Source: Macrothele yani (Eukaryota > Arthropoda > Arachnida > Araneae > Macrothelidae). Taken from it: a stretch of 64,000 nt of DNA. This document shows positions 11,601 through 23,425 of this stretch, piece by piece. Below the pieces are notes generated by a model. The model saw only the letters and a list, made by a program, of their open reading frames with translations. It was not told the DNA's origin and made no database searches. The number at the start of each line of letters is the position of its first letter. The first letter of the stretch is position 1. Where the stretch lies: NCBI GenBank assembly GCA_039090855.1, contig CM077010.1, positions 49,122,905 to 49,186,904 on the forward strand. The letters are read 5' to 3'. Both the position numbers and the translations under genes were made by a program.

Positions 11601-14588
11601 GCTAAAGTGTTGAATTCATGGAAACACCAAAGCTGAGTACTTCATCTGAAGTTAAGGGAAACACACATATGAACAATAACAAAACTTGAGCCTAGTAAAG
11701 TTTCATCCATTAATGGTGTAAATATAAAATTTTCAATACTTAAGCTTTTACACTTTACTGGGAGGCTTCTACTAGGCTTACTTTTAGAAAAGTAAATTCA
11801 TAATATTGAAATACTTCAAAAATTATCCCACATTGGAACAATCAGTTGTTGGAATGGGTGCTACCATCTCATTAAATTGCATGGTCAAGATATGCATACC
11901 TACGAACTTCTATGCATATGGCATAGATACTACACTTTTGTGATTTTCGCTATGCTCTAAGCATCACTGATGTACAAATGATGTCAGAGCTACTAAAATG
12001 TTGGTAAAAAAAAATAATCCAGTAATGGACTTTAAGAACATCTTTCCTTTTTTCCTGTGTATATTAATTGTATTTGATTTGCCTTTTATTCTGTATCTTA
12101 CGAAATTTGTTTATGAAGAGAGAAGCACACTTATGGTTCTTCCTCATCTTTGCTCCCGCCTCAAACAAGAAACCCTTCTTTCTTAAACAGAACAGGGTTA
12201 TCTGACTGGTTTATTTTCTTACTGGTTTAAGGACTCTGCTCTGTTCATACTCACGGTGAGGCATGCACAGGATTCAGATGTACTATAAGAGTTACAGTGC
12301 CCGCACACCGTGGTCAGTATCTCATTTCTAGAGGTGAAAACGCATGTGTAACATTGAATATAAAGGAAAGGAGCATAAGTTACAAGTTATTAAATGCACA
12401 TGTCAAGTAATTGGTATAATTTTTATTTTCATCCCTATTATGGCTGTGGTGTAGTGTTAAAAATTTGGGGAATTAAAGTTTGGCTTTCATACTGATTGTG
12501 TTTTTAAGTTTCTTTATCAAGTGGGCTAAAATGTCAAGTAATGAAAGTGCAAAAGGAAAATTACTGAACAAAAAACTTTTAAACTTCAGAACTTTGTCCT
12601 AAATTATTTGGTGAAAAATTTTGATAACAGGGATTTAAACATGTAATCTGATATAAAGTAGCAAAAACATTTCAACCTTGTAATGCACTTTAAGGATTTT
12701 AGCACGATGACAAATCAACAACAAAAGCCGTGGCATGCTTCTTACAGCCCAGCAGTAACCATGTACCATAATTTTCGTCGCATAATCCACAGATTATCTG
12801 CTAAAAAGTTAAAAATTTAGGTTCTGTGAACCACACACACTGATGATAATTTAAAAAGAAAAAGTTTTTGCAGCACATTGATTTTTAAAAAAGTCTGCAG
12901 GGTAATTGTGCAGGAGAGGGGTATAATTGGCAAAGGAACTGTATTGGGAAATTTTTGCTCAGTTCCAAGAATTAGTATGGAGAGGAGGGGGAAAGGGGTG
13001 ACATCATGGCAGATTGGGGAAGTTGTGGGGAGAGACGGTAGGGCTTATTTTGTTTTGTTGAGAAGGACAATGCCGACTGCTTGTGCCCTCGCTGCTTTTG
13101 TCAACCAACTAATGAAAACGTATACACAGTGCTTGCTGCACAAACCTATGCATGTCCCCTTTCAAAGTTCCTTGTTCTGGATTTTGAGTGTGCTGGGCCT
13201 TGTGTTTACTTGTCCTTCGCCATTTTGACTGTCTTTCCTGCTGATATTTTCTTTCATTGCTATTTATGATGTCTTCAAAAAGGAAACATTTCAGTTACCC
13301 TGCCAAATTTAAACTTAAAGTGGGGGCACAGCTAAGAATATGATCATGTCACCTCTGTGATAATTTTCAGAAGGTCAGAAAACTATCACCCACTGACACG
13401 CGGAAAGCCGCATTCTAAAATGCAAACAAATCGGTCCATAAATTCCACGGGAGAATTCATGGAAGTTCAGCCCTATTATTTACAGACTCACATATAAGCT
13501 GATTCCCAAACTTCGAAAGCTGTATTTCTTCCAAAATTTCTGACTTATACATGAATCTAGATATGGTATTTCTATGACTTGTTCTGCAACAGTGTTTCGT
13601 CATTGGCGAGGTGTAATGCAATACTCTGAAGCTGCATCGACATGATTAAATTTTGTGCCACATGGATCAGGGGTGATTGTGTGGTGACACAAGAAACCCT
13701 GAAACTCTCAGCTCAGTGCCAATATACATATTATGAATATTTATATATACAGTATATTGCACACATACATATAAACTAGCTACACAACAAATACGCCCTA
13801 GTGCTTTGTGCAGTTAAGCTTCACATCTTTTTTTGTACCAAATTTTCTTTCACTGTGCAAAATCCTTCAGGTATTGCATCTTTGAAATCAAATTCCACAT
13901 TTCATATTATATGTTAATTGAGCAGTCTATGTGGATCAGTTTTATTTGAAGCCTACAGTGGATTCCATTCAGTTTCTAAAAGCAGCTCATTGGATTAACC
14001 GAATCTAATATAATCAAATTACTTGATATAGATGAAACTTTCAAAATAATGAAAAAAGAGCCTTCCTTTCAGCAGGCTGTTATCTTGAGAGCTTGTTTGA
14101 TAGAAAAAGAAACACTCAAGGTGTCACAAATCGTCTACATTCACCATCCACACGGACAGGCAATGTTTTTAATCAAACACTGTAATTCCCAAAGAAAATG
14201 GAACTTGAACTTTTAGTTATCATTTCGTAGCATTTTTAGAAATGAAATGTCCGAAGCATTTCAAATTCTTCTAAAACTTAAAAACTTGGATTTACGGGTT
14301 TAGAATGTGACAAAACCCTGGAATTTCGGGCTACACCCAGATTACAAACAGGTTTGATGGATGTCATGCCACTGAGCTTTATTTGTCCGGAGATAAAAAT
14401 ATAAAAAAAGTAACCTTTAAAAATGAATTTTATTATTTAATAAGATCGTATTTTTTCATACTTCTTCTGACTCGTGAGTCATTACGTGACCGACTTTTTC
14501 TGTTGGAAATTCTGTTCTGGAATCAACATTTGTGATGTGTGGATTATACGGCGATTCCCCCCTCTTTCCCAAATGGCAAGGTCTACAG
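11601..14588. other. Intron sequence without recognisable gene
   Basis: AT-rich DNA with scattered stops. At 13268 a short plus-strand frame, MSSKRKHFSYPAKFKLKV, looks like the first residues of a pogo/Tigger-type DNA-binding domain, but it ends after about 25 codons and nothing downstream confirms it. Open frames at 12878-13228 and 13081-13269 have no recognisable motif. Confidence 0.4.
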
Positions 14589-14589
14589 A

Positions 14590-14716
14590 ATTTTTTTTTG
14601 TGTTAATTTCATGATCTGAGGATTTTTTTTTGTGTTAATTTCATGATCTGCGGAATTTTTTTGTGTGTTAATTTCATGATCTGCGGAATTTTTGTGTGTG
14701 TTAATTTCATGATCTG
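14590..14716. repeat. Four tandem units of about 32-38 bp
   Basis: The phrase GTGTTAATTTCATGATCTG recurs four times, separated by T-rich runs of variable length (TTTTTTTTT, TTTTTTTT, TTTTTTTGTG, TTTTGTGTG). Length variation is confined to the T runs, as expected of slippage. Confidence 0.85.
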
Positions 14717-16798
14717 CGGATTATATGCTGGTGCAGATAATACAACAAAAATTATGGTGGTTGATTCGCTGAAAGTGAATTATTGGTTGAGTATGCCTAA
14801 ATCCCGGCTCAAATTAGATTTTTTTATGTAGATGCGCCTTGTCACCTAAGTTTCTAAATTTGGGTGCACAATTTTTTTTTTTAGGTGCGCACTTAAAAAA
14901 ATGTATATTAGTTGACTAATGAAAACTAAAATTATTGGATATATTTGTAATTAATAGAAATATATATTTAATATTAATTTTTCGTTTGGAGAAATTATAC
15001 TTTTATGGATAATTTTTTCTTCATCATCAGACATTGGTTGGCAATCAGAATCATCAGCTGTAGCCTTTTCAGTTCTTTCCCCATAATGTTTAGTGTCCAC
15101 TCTTCTTTTCGCATTTTTCCACCATTGCAGCACAGCATTTTCTGGACAAAAAGTATCTAATGTCTCTTCACTTATACTGATACGCATTAAATCACTCAAA
15201 GTGTTTGGATGAAAGGAGCATCTCCAGTCAGTTTTCACACGTCCCATTAAAGAAAACCCCCACTCACACTCAGCTGTATTGATGGGAATCACAAGTCCAA
15301 TTTGTATCAGACTGAGAATATCTTTATATTTCCCATCATCATCTGATATAACTTTCTGCCACAGTTCTGTAATTTGGTTTCTATGGACATTTTTTTGGTT
15401 TTCCCACAAGTCCTTCACATGTTTCTTTAACATTTTCCACTGGATCATCGCTTCAACTTTATTAAAGCCATTTTCTTCCAGTGGAGTTCAAAAATGCAAC
15501 CATAAATTCTCAATTTCGTTGTTCTCATAGATCTCAATTTGTTCACTGCTTGGCCAATAACATGGCTCGAAGACTACAAATGCACACAAAAGTGGATCTT
15601 TAACAAAAGATTTAAATCTATCTTCAATCTGAGAACTGCACAGTTTAATTATATGTTGTGCTTCTTCAAGATTTGCTCCTTTGCCAAGTCTAATTCTTCA
15701 GCTACGAATGATACACACTTTTCTTGCAATTTTTTTGATAAAGCAGAACAAGCTATTCTCAAGTGCTGACTTGCACCTCCTGACAGATTTACCTTCCGAA
15801 ACATAATCTTCACTGATACTATATGAACACCATTCTCTGCATCCCAATCTGAAAATTTTGCAAGATTATTAATATCTGTTAAATCATTAAAATTGTTAAG
15901 AATAGCTTCAATTTTTGTGCAAGCATATTCTAGACTAGTATCATTTGCTTGAAAGACTTTGCTTAAACTAGAAAGTAATTTTACTAATTTTGAAAAAAAG
16001 TTCAAGAATAGTGCAAACTGTACGGATTTCATTTTTTCAAAAATGCTTGTGGCACATTCTTTGTTTTTTTGCTGAGCCAGTTGATGCAAGAGATTCCAAA
16101 TGGATAATAAATGGCTCATAGCACTTCAGCAAGACATCAATGGCACGGTCATGGTGAGGTAACCAACGAACACCTCCTTACTTGAACAGGTTTTAAAATT
16201 TTTATTTCTAATGACTCACCAGTTTGTAGCTCTGACCAGTTCTTAGAAGAATACTTATATATTACAAATAAGTCATTCAAAGCAGACTCTATTTGTGTGA
16301 AATATTTTGAACTTCGCATCACATCTTTCACTGCTAGTTCGAGTCGATGTGCACAACAATGTATGCTAAGCAGATGACTGCGACTATCACAAAGTAGCTT
16401 GTAGACACCACTTTTGGCTTCGAAATTACTTGCCGCACCATCTAATGTACAAGCAATTAGTCTTGTTTTAGTCTCTTCTAAACTTAGGTTCAAACAATCT
16501 GTCATAGCATTTTCCAACGAATTCTTGATGCTTTTTGCATCAACATGTTGCACTTGCTCTATAGTTACAAATTTGGTGATAGCTCTTCCCTTTTCCAGAA
16601 ATCTAATATGTATAAATTATTTCTTCATTGCATTCACTGCAATCTGTGCTGCCATCAGCCAAAATTGAAAAAAAAAATGCTTTCTTTCAAAGATGCAAGC
16701 AAATTTGATTTCATATTCTTACTGATGTAGGAAATGAATGTTTTGTGGAACAACTATTTTACGCGTCTTATAGAGGTTATTTTTCATGAAAGTTGGTT

Positions 16799-16837
16799 GT
16801 CAAATTTTCGAACTAAAGCGTAGTTCGTCATCAGGAC
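16799..16837 (-). ncRNA. Hammerhead ribozyme core, family A, locus 1 left
   Basis: On the minus strand the order is GTC, CTGATGA, a hairpin pairing GAACTA with TAGTTC around a short loop, GAAA, ATTT, GAC. GTC and GAC can form the start of stem I. The AATT between GAA and the cleavage U is self-complementary, so stem III would form between two RNAs. Core length is 39 nt. Hammerheads are known in Penelope-like elements. Confidence 0.75.
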
Positions 16838-16841
16838 TACG

Positions 16842-17680
16842 TCACTGGAGTAGTTGCTGCCACTCAGTTGGAAGAGTCCAACCGCAATTATCGTTAATTG
16901 TGGTACTTCTTCTTCTTGCTATTTCGATCCCTTCTTCTAGTTTCTTCTTTACTAAGTTTGACTGGTGGGCGATTATTTTTACTGAGTCCCAATTTATGGA
17001 GTGTCCACTTGCTCGTATATGTCTGTCTAGCCCTGTTTTGTTACTAATGTTCCTAATAGCTGCTTGGTGTTCTTTCATTCGGACCTTAATACTCCTCCCT
17101 GTTTCTCCTATATAGCTGAGTCCGCAGTTACAGTCGATGCAATAAATTACTCATTCTTGCAATTGGATGTCCAATTCTTTCTGCTTTAAAGCTGGCAGGA
17201 ATTTCTTTATTTTTTTATTAAGATCTGGAGCTAGCCTGATATTATATTTTGCTCCAATCCTTTTCAGTTTTTCGAAAAGTGTCCCTTGTGGTACGTAATT
17301 TTGCTGGTGAATTTGAAGGTGGTTTTTTCCTGCTCCTTTTTTGGCACTTGTCTAAATATTTTCTCAACATATGGGGAGGGGTAATTGTTTTCTGCCAATA
17401 TTTCCTTTAATTCTTCTTTGTGAAGCTACTCAAAGAGAGTAGCTGAAGAGACCAGGATTTCAATTTCTTCCAAAAATTGTCTCGCCGTATTTGATTTAAT
17501 ATAATCAGGGTGGAATGAGCAGAAGTCTAACATCTTCCCTGTGCTGGTGGGTTTTCTAAAAAGCTGAGTGAATATTTTCCCCTCTCTTGAGGTCAAGATT
17601 AAATCTAGGAAATTGATGCTACGGTCTATTTCCTGTTTCAGGGTGTACTGCAAGGTATTCTCTAGAAAGTTAAATTTTGT
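16842..17680 (-). pseudogene. Penelope-like RT C-terminus plus GIY-YIG domain, left arm
   Basis: Frame 17426-17653 holds the RT C-terminal part (SINFLDLILTSREGKIFTQL, then RKPTSTGK), characteristic of Penelope-like RTs. Frame 16842-17078 holds the end of the GIY-YIG endonuclease domain (MKEHQAAIRNISNKTGLDRH and SGHSINWDSVKIIAHQSN). The pieces are in different frames, and the N-terminal RT with its catalytic YxDD box is absent, so this is a 5'-truncated dead arm. Confidence 0.85.
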
Positions 17681-17704
17681 ACAGAATTTAAATTCTAAAC
17701 AGAA

Positions 17705-17895
17705 TATGTCACTAAAGTAGTTGCTATGTCACTAAAGTAGTTGCTGCCACTCAGCAACTACTTTAGTGACATAGCAACTTTAGTGACATAGTTGGACTAT
17801 GTCACTAAAGTAGTTGCTGCCACTCAGTTGGAAGAGTCCAACCAGCAATTGTCGTTAATTGTGGTACTTCTTGCTATTTCGATCCCTTCTTCTAT
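17705..17895. repeat. Scrambled junction between the two Penelope arms
   Basis: The 20-mer TATGTCACTAAAGTAGTTGC occurs at 17705, 17725 and 17799 in plus orientation and as its reverse complement at 17754 and (with a 3-bp deletion) 17774. A minus-orientation piece of the element 3' region then runs to about 17895 before the plus arm starts. The pattern looks like repeated template switching at microhomology during reverse transcription. Confidence 0.85.
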
Positions 17896-18543
17896 TAAAT
17901 CGAATACGGCGAGACAATTTTTGGAAAAAAATTGAAATCCTGGTCTCTTCAGCTACTCAAAAAGAACTTCATAAAGAAGAATTAAAGGAAATATTGGCAG
18001 AAAACAATTACCCCTCCCCATATGTTGAGAAAATATTTAGACAAGTGCCAAAAAAGGAGCAGGAAAAAAAACCACCTTCAAATTCACCAGCAAAATTACG
18101 TACCACAAGGGACTTTTCGAAAAACTGAAGAGGATTGGAGCAAAATATAATATCAGGCTTGCTCCAGATCTAAGTAACAAATTAAAGAAATTCCTGCCAG
18201 CTTTAAAGCAGAAAGAATTGGACATCCAATTGCAAGAAGGAGTAATTTATTGCATCGACTGTAACTGCGGACTCAGCTATATATGAGAAACAGGGAGGAG
18301 TATTAAGGTCCGGATGAAAGAACACCAAGCAGCTATTAGGAACATTAGTAACAAAACAGGGCTAGACAGACATATACAAGCAAGTGGACACTCCATAAAT
18401 TGGGACTAAATAAGAATAATCGCCCACCAGTCAAACTTAGTAAAGAGGAAACTAGAAGAAGGGATCGAAATAGCAAGAAGTACCACAATTAACGATAATT
18501 GCGGTTGGACTCTTCCAACTGAGTGGCAGCAACTACTCCAGTG
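17896..18543 (+). pseudogene. Penelope-like RT tail plus GIY-YIG domain, right arm
   Basis: The plus arm begins inside the RT C-terminus and runs through a linker (KEELKEILAENNYPSPYVEK) into the GIY-YIG domain. That domain reads GVIYCIDCNCGLSYI, then a stop where the glycine of SYIGETGR is expected, then SIKVRMKEHQAAIRN. A second in-frame stop sits after HSINWD. The shared text with the left arm and with 53898-54311 shows all belong to one family. Confidence 0.85.
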
Positions 18544-18548
18544 ACGTA

Positions 18549-18587
18549 GTCCTGATGACGAACTAGGCTTCAGTTCGAAAATTTGAC
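18549..18587 (+). ncRNA. Hammerhead ribozyme core, family A, locus 1 right
   Basis: The order is GTC, CTGATGA at 18552-18558, a hairpin pairing GAACT with AGTTC, GAAA, ATTT, GAC. All conserved hammerhead core bases are intact. Core length is 39 nt, the same as in the other five copies. Confidence 0.78.
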
Positions 18588-20518
18588 AACCAACTTTCAT
18601 GAAAAATAACCTCTATAAGACCCGTAAAAAAGTTATTCCACAATACACTATGAATAGAGGTGCCATAAATTCATTTACAACTATGAATGTTTTGTCTTGC
18701 TTATCATTGTTATAGGTTTCAGTTACTTCACATCCAACACATCTTAATAATTTAATTCAATTTCTAAACTAAATGATTAAGATGTGTTTTAATTTCTTCT
18801 GTAAATGACATATTTTGTTTGGCTATGTGAAAAGCAATCTTAAAGAAAGAGTGTGTGTAATTGCTTTATTTCCCTTTCTTCTAACCTCAATTGAATCTCT
18901 GCATAGGGGTCTGAAAATTCTTTGCTTTGGGAAGTGCAGTTCTTGCTTCCATTGCTCTAAGATGTGCTGGTGTTTTCTCATGTACTTCAAAAACAAGTTT
19001 CCTTAAAGAACAACAGCCTTTATCACGAAAGGTATTTGAACGTGATGTTTTGTCATATGACTGACAAACAGAACAAAACATTGCTTTCAAGAGTTCATTG
19101 TAGGAAAGCCAATCACGTCGTTTTCCAAGTCTCTTGGAAAGTGTAAGTTTTAGTGCAAATTACTTTTTCCACTTTATTTCTCTCAATTATTTCTTCGGGT
19201 TCTTCTTTATCCACAATTTCAAAAAAAAATTGGCTTTATTTTCAGCAACAATTTCAATTATTTCTTTAGCCTTTTCTTTCTCAACAATTATTTCTTCTTT
19301 ATCTTTTTCTTCTATTACTTTATTCACTTTATCATTTCCCCTTATTCCTTTCATCTGTTTGTCAAGCAGTAAGGAATAACTTTGGTCCACGACTGCTGTT
19401 TTAGGGATTTCGCTCACGCCTTTACGAAAATATTTCTGCAAAGTATTATTTTTTAAGCTAGGTGGTGCAGGACACTTCTTCGGTGGCATTTTAAAAAGCG
19501 TTTTAGTTATTCATCCAATGGATAGAGATTAAAATCCAAAACGGAAGATCAGGCACAAACCAAAAGTTCCAAAGACAGCACACAGCTTTAGGTCTGCACT
19601 GTAACAACGGAGAGAGATCTTTCTATTGTTTGCACTAGTAATGGGCAAAAAAACCTCGATGTTTTAACTTCGATGTTATAAGGCGGCGACACATCGAAAA
19701 ACATCGATAGTTTCATGATCGATGTTTATAAGTGAGAAAGAATATTTCCGCACGACACAAATGAATTTATCTGTGTTGCACCCTTATAAAGAGAAAGGTA
19801 ATATCATCATCTTATGACACGAACTGGCGGGTTTTTTCACTGTTTCACCAGCAAAAATAGAGTGCTTTGCCTCAGTGTTACAGGAACCGATGCATCGGAC
19901 GAGAGCGGCGGCACATGCACGCTACCACTGTCGTTGCCGAGTTCTCACGTGATCTAAATTCTCCCTTCTTCGGAGTTGATCACTTTGACACAGCTTTTGC
20001 CCTCGGAACTGTTTCGATCATCGGAAAGTTTGGGCGCGCTCTAACGAGGGTGTCGTAATAAGCCTTCTTCCTACGTTCACACGATATGGGCTATGGGCCC
20101 ACAACATTTTGTTCAAACATCAAAATAGCGTAAAACACTAAATATAGATATCTTTTTTAAATTAGGTGCACTGTGCGCACCTTGCAGAAAAAATTAGGTG
20201 CACAATTTAATTTTTACATGCACAGCGCACCTGTGCACTTGGGTATTTTGAGTCCTGGCCTAAATGCATATGAAAGATTTGTAGACTTAAGCAACAACTC
20301 ATGATTCACACTTATATGTTAATTGAGCAGAAATGATTGAAATGGCCACTAACTAACCCAGATTTTCCCGAAGTACAACAAGATGGCTATTTCATCTTTC
20401 CTGCATTCACCAAAGACGTTCTTTGACATAATCTATTGAGAGAGCCATCATGATTCACAGATGGTATGGCATCGCTTCACAATGATGCAATAATTTTGTC
20501 ATCGGTGAGCAATAATTA

Positions 20519-23422
20519 CACTGGTCGGCAAAAAAAAAAAAAAATTTTCGAGCCCTGACACCATTCCTGCTGATTCTTATGTAAAACGACCTCCTGAAGC
20601 CGAATATGACCCCCGTTTTACCCCATCACCCACCGTTTTTCGGGGGAGGCCCCCCACCTAATTTTATCACTTTCCGATAATTAGGAGGGATGAAAAGGAT
20701 TATTATAGCCTTTACATTTCTTTTGAGGGGCTACAGAGGTGAAAAGTTGTAAAACATGAATATCTGTAGCAAGGATTTAGACTGGGGGATTCGCCCCCCC
20801 AACTGTAAAGAAATCATTAAAAATGATCGATTTTTTATGATTTTTTTATCAATTTTCGGTAATATGTTATGGACATGAATTTTATTTGGAGGGGTGAAAA
20901 GGATTATTTATTTTAGCTGTAAAGAATAATATATAAAAAGGAAAATACAAATGTAAAGTATAATAAATAAATAAGATAAGTACCTTCATTTGGTGCTTGC
21001 TTTCCTTTTGTACCCTGAGGTAGAAGTTTCTCGTACCAAACACCTGCAGTACTCTGCTAACATGCTCGTATTCCACTTCCCTGAAAATCTCCTCTCCATC
21101 TTATTGATGTCTTGATGGAATCGTTCCCCGTGTTCATCGGAAACTGCTCCTAAATTTTCAGGGAAGAAATCCAGGTGTGAGTGCAGGAAATGCACTTTAA
21201 GAGACATGTTACACCCCATGGCCTTGTATGCTGAAAGCAATTCCTCGACATGAGCGGCATAATAATCACTTTTGTTGTTATCCAATAAGTTCTTACACAC
21301 GTTTTACAATGCAAGCCAAGCTCTTTTTTCTTTTCGATTCAGGTGTTCAATAAACGTCGAATCTTTAAAAAGTTGTCTAATCTGGGATCCCACGAAAACT
21401 CCTTCCTTGATTTTAGTCTCACTAAGACAAGGAAATTTATTTTTCAAAAATTGAAATGCATCACTTGTCTTGTCCATTGCTTTCACAAACTGTTTGATCA
21501 ATCCCAGTTTGATGTGCAAAGGCGGCAAGTAAATATTTCCCTTCAGGACCAGAGGATCATGAACGACATTTTTCTGACCGGGAGTAAAACTTTCTCGCAG
21601 AGGCAAGTTCCGTACGATGTAATGTTTGTCTCGTGCTTAGCTGTCCCATTCGCACAGGAAGCAGCAGTATTTTGTGAAGCCTGATTGCAGGCCCGCGAGT
21701 ACAGCAACAACTTTTAAGTCAGCGCAAAGTTTCCAATTATAATCATGATAACAGATTTTATCAAGGATTCGGCTGATGTTTTCGTACGTCTCCTTCATTT
21801 CCACAGAGTATGCAACCGGGACTGATGGTAACTCATTCCCATTGGCCAACAGGACAACTTTCAAGATTGTCTTTGATGAGTCTATAAACAGTTGCCATTT
21901 GTCTGGGTCATATGTCATCTTCAGTTCTATCATCAATGCATTTGAATTAGGGCAGAACACTAAGCCTTCATCTTCCGAAAAAAGTAATTGCAGGGTAGAC
22001 TGTCTGGTCCTGTAAGAGGAGATTTTTACGCCCTTTTCTAAGAGATTCCACTGCTGAAGTCGAGATTCAAGAAGTTGAGATTTAGTCTTAGGTAACTCCA
22101 AATCTCTGACGAGATCATTCAATTCCGACTGAGTAACGAGGTGAGGTTTTCGATGAGCTGAATCAGCAGAACACTCTTCATCATCGGTTGACGTATCATG
22201 TGATGGTCCAAGCTGTGGCTCAAAGCATGTCACATCCGTTTCTGGCTCTAGAGTATAGGTTTTTGGGGCCACTGGGATCAGCAACGATTCGTTGGGGGAA
22301 CTGGTCTTAGAGCTGAAGGGATATTAGGATACTGAATTGTATGCTTACTTTTGCTGCTAGATAACCCGACGATGGAAGTCATACAAAAGTAACAATCAGT
22401 GAGATGACAGCGAGGTTCGCGCCAAACCATGGGTACAGCAAATGGCATTGATTTACGGGTACCTTTGAGCCATTTGGTCAAGCTACTGTGACAAGTAGTG
22501 CAGCAAACTGTGAGAGCCCAATTCTTGTCCTGATCGTCGACTTTGCAATCAAAGTAAAATTCATAAGCAGTTTTAAGAAGCGGAGAAAGGGGTTTTCGTT
22601 GCTCTTTAAAAGTCAATTCCCCGCAAACATAGCAGAATCTATTGGGATGATTTATACACTCGCGTGGCATAATTAAACAGTAAATAAATGCTCTATATTA
22701 ATCACAAATTACACTCACGTACTGTAATTCACTTGGAAAAGGCCGGTGTAAACAAATTTCTACTGTTTGACACAATTTAAACAACTTGAAAACACGGAAT
22801 CTCCACCTAGAACACTGACAAGTAGACTCAACGATCGCTACAGATCAACTGAGGGAAGATAATGCTTACACTGCAGGATTATCGTGATAAGAGCAATGCA
22901 AAAGTTTGACCTTGTCAAAACCCGTGCAAACCTGTGCGCGATTCCCGTGGAAACCTGTTCGCGCGAGGTATTGAGAGAGCCAGCGTGGTAGAGTGAATGT
23001 TCCGAACTGTTGCTATATATTTTTATTATTTGCGGGTTTTTTGGGGGAAGATGAGAGGGGATGGAAGCTGGAGTATGTAGCAAATAAGTGAAAAAATTGC
23101 CAAAAAAACTGAAAAATCAATCATTTGTAATGATTTCTTTACAATTTGGGGAGGGGAATTCCCCATATTTACCTCCTTGATACAGATGTTCATGTTATAT
23201 AACTTTTCACCTCTGTAGCCCCTCAGAAGAAATGTGAAGGCTGAAATAATAATCCTTTTCATCCCTCCAAATTATCGGAAAGTGATAAAATTAATTGGGG
23301 GGGCGCTCCCCCGAAAACGGTGGGTGATGGGGGAAAACAGGGGTCATATTCGGATTCAGGAGGTCGTTTTACATAAGAATCAGCAGGAATGGTGTCAGGG
23401 CCGATTTTCATGCCGACCAGTG
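20519..23422 (-). mobile_element. DNA transposon with ~335-bp inverted ends, CACTA-like termini
   Basis: Ends are CACTGGTCGGC on the left and GCCGACCAGTG on the right, flanked by TTA at 20516-20518 and 23423-23425. Inverted repeat similarity runs for about 335 bp (20519-20860 against 23085-23422), including G/C-run blocks such as CGGGGGAGGCCCCCC. A 3-bp duplication and CACT-type ends recall the CACTA/CMC group, but the transposase is not the familiar plant CACTA protein, so the class is tentative. The element is about 2.9 kb with one decayed minus-strand gene. Confidence 0.8.
20986..22670 (-). pseudogene. Transposase-like protein of a widespread uncharacterised arthropod family
   Basis: Translation starts at 22670 (MPRECINHPNRFCYVCGELT), with cysteine pairs suggesting a zinc-binding N-terminus (CYVCGEL, CCTTCHSS, CYFC). 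A frameshift sits near 22280. The frame then continues past an in-frame stop at 21637 and another at 21304, ending near 20986. Conserved blocks are FIDSSKTILKVVLLANGNEL, WKLCADLKVVAVLAGLQ, YCCFLCEWDS, NIYLPPLHIKLGLIKQFVKA, and MSLKVHFLHSHLDFFPENLG followed by DEHGERFHQDI. FIDSS, CADLK and HGERFHQD could supply a DDE-type triad. I recognise the blocks as common in predicted arthropod and cnidarian proteins. The length is about 550 residues. Confidence 0.8.
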
Positions 23423-23425
23423 TTA

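Larger units (their letters stand above)
16747..18682. mobile_element. Penelope-like element family A, palindromic insertion (locus 1)
   Basis: The insertion is flanked by a 13-bp target duplication ATGAATGTTTTGT at 16734-16746 and 18683-18695, inside the hAT gene. The left part (16747-about 17690) is a minus-strand 3' fragment and the right part (about 17896-18682) a plus-strand 3' fragment, so the two 3' ends face outward. Only the right side has the extra terminal tail of about 35 bp (ending AATTCATTTACAA), the same tail as at locus 2. Inverted partial copies and variable TSDs are typical of Penelope-like elements. Both arms carry a hammerhead core. Confidence 0.9.
14951..19489 (-). pseudogene. 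hAT transposase of the ZNF862/KIAA1586-like type, interrupted
   Basis: The start is at 19489 (MPPKKCPAPPSLKNNTLQKY), followed by a lysine/glutamate-rich region. A TTF-type zinc-finger region lies at 18887-19090 (AMFCSVCQSYDKTSRSNTF, then a VHEKTPAHLRAMEA end). After the Penelope insertion the catalytic domain resumes at 16553 with TLDGAASNFEAKSGVYK and HCCAHRLELAVKDV. A middle piece is at 15649-16119. The hAT C-terminal dimerisation domain at 14951-15448 contains IPINTAECEWGFSLMGRVK. Domain order and motifs match domesticated-looking ZNF862-type hAT proteins, but here frameshifts and the insertion make it a pseudogene. Confidence 0.87.
14803..20257 (-). mobile_element. hAT DNA transposon with 8-bp target duplication
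   Basis: The element is bounded by perfect 8-bp direct repeats GCCTAAAT at 14795-14802 and 20258-20265, the length that hAT elements make. Its ends are CCCGGCTCAAA on the left and, read inward, CAGGACTCAAA on the right. Both subterminal regions are rich in GTGCGC/GGTGCAC words (14830-14896 and 20165-20240), likely transposase-binding repeats. The minus-strand transposase gene is split by a later Penelope-like insertion at 16747-18682. Without that insertion the hAT is about 3.5 kb. Confidence 0.9.

Noticed and set aside
12878..13269. Open frames of 62-116 codons
   Set aside because: No motif, no splice-site logic and ordinary AT-rich context; chance frames.
13268..13345. Start of a pogo/Tigger transposase
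   Set aside because: Only about 18 residues look similar and the frame stops soon after; no TIR or further domain supports it.
14590..14716. CRISPR-like array
   Set aside because: Eukaryotic context; the repeats are contiguous and differ only in T-run length, with no spacers.
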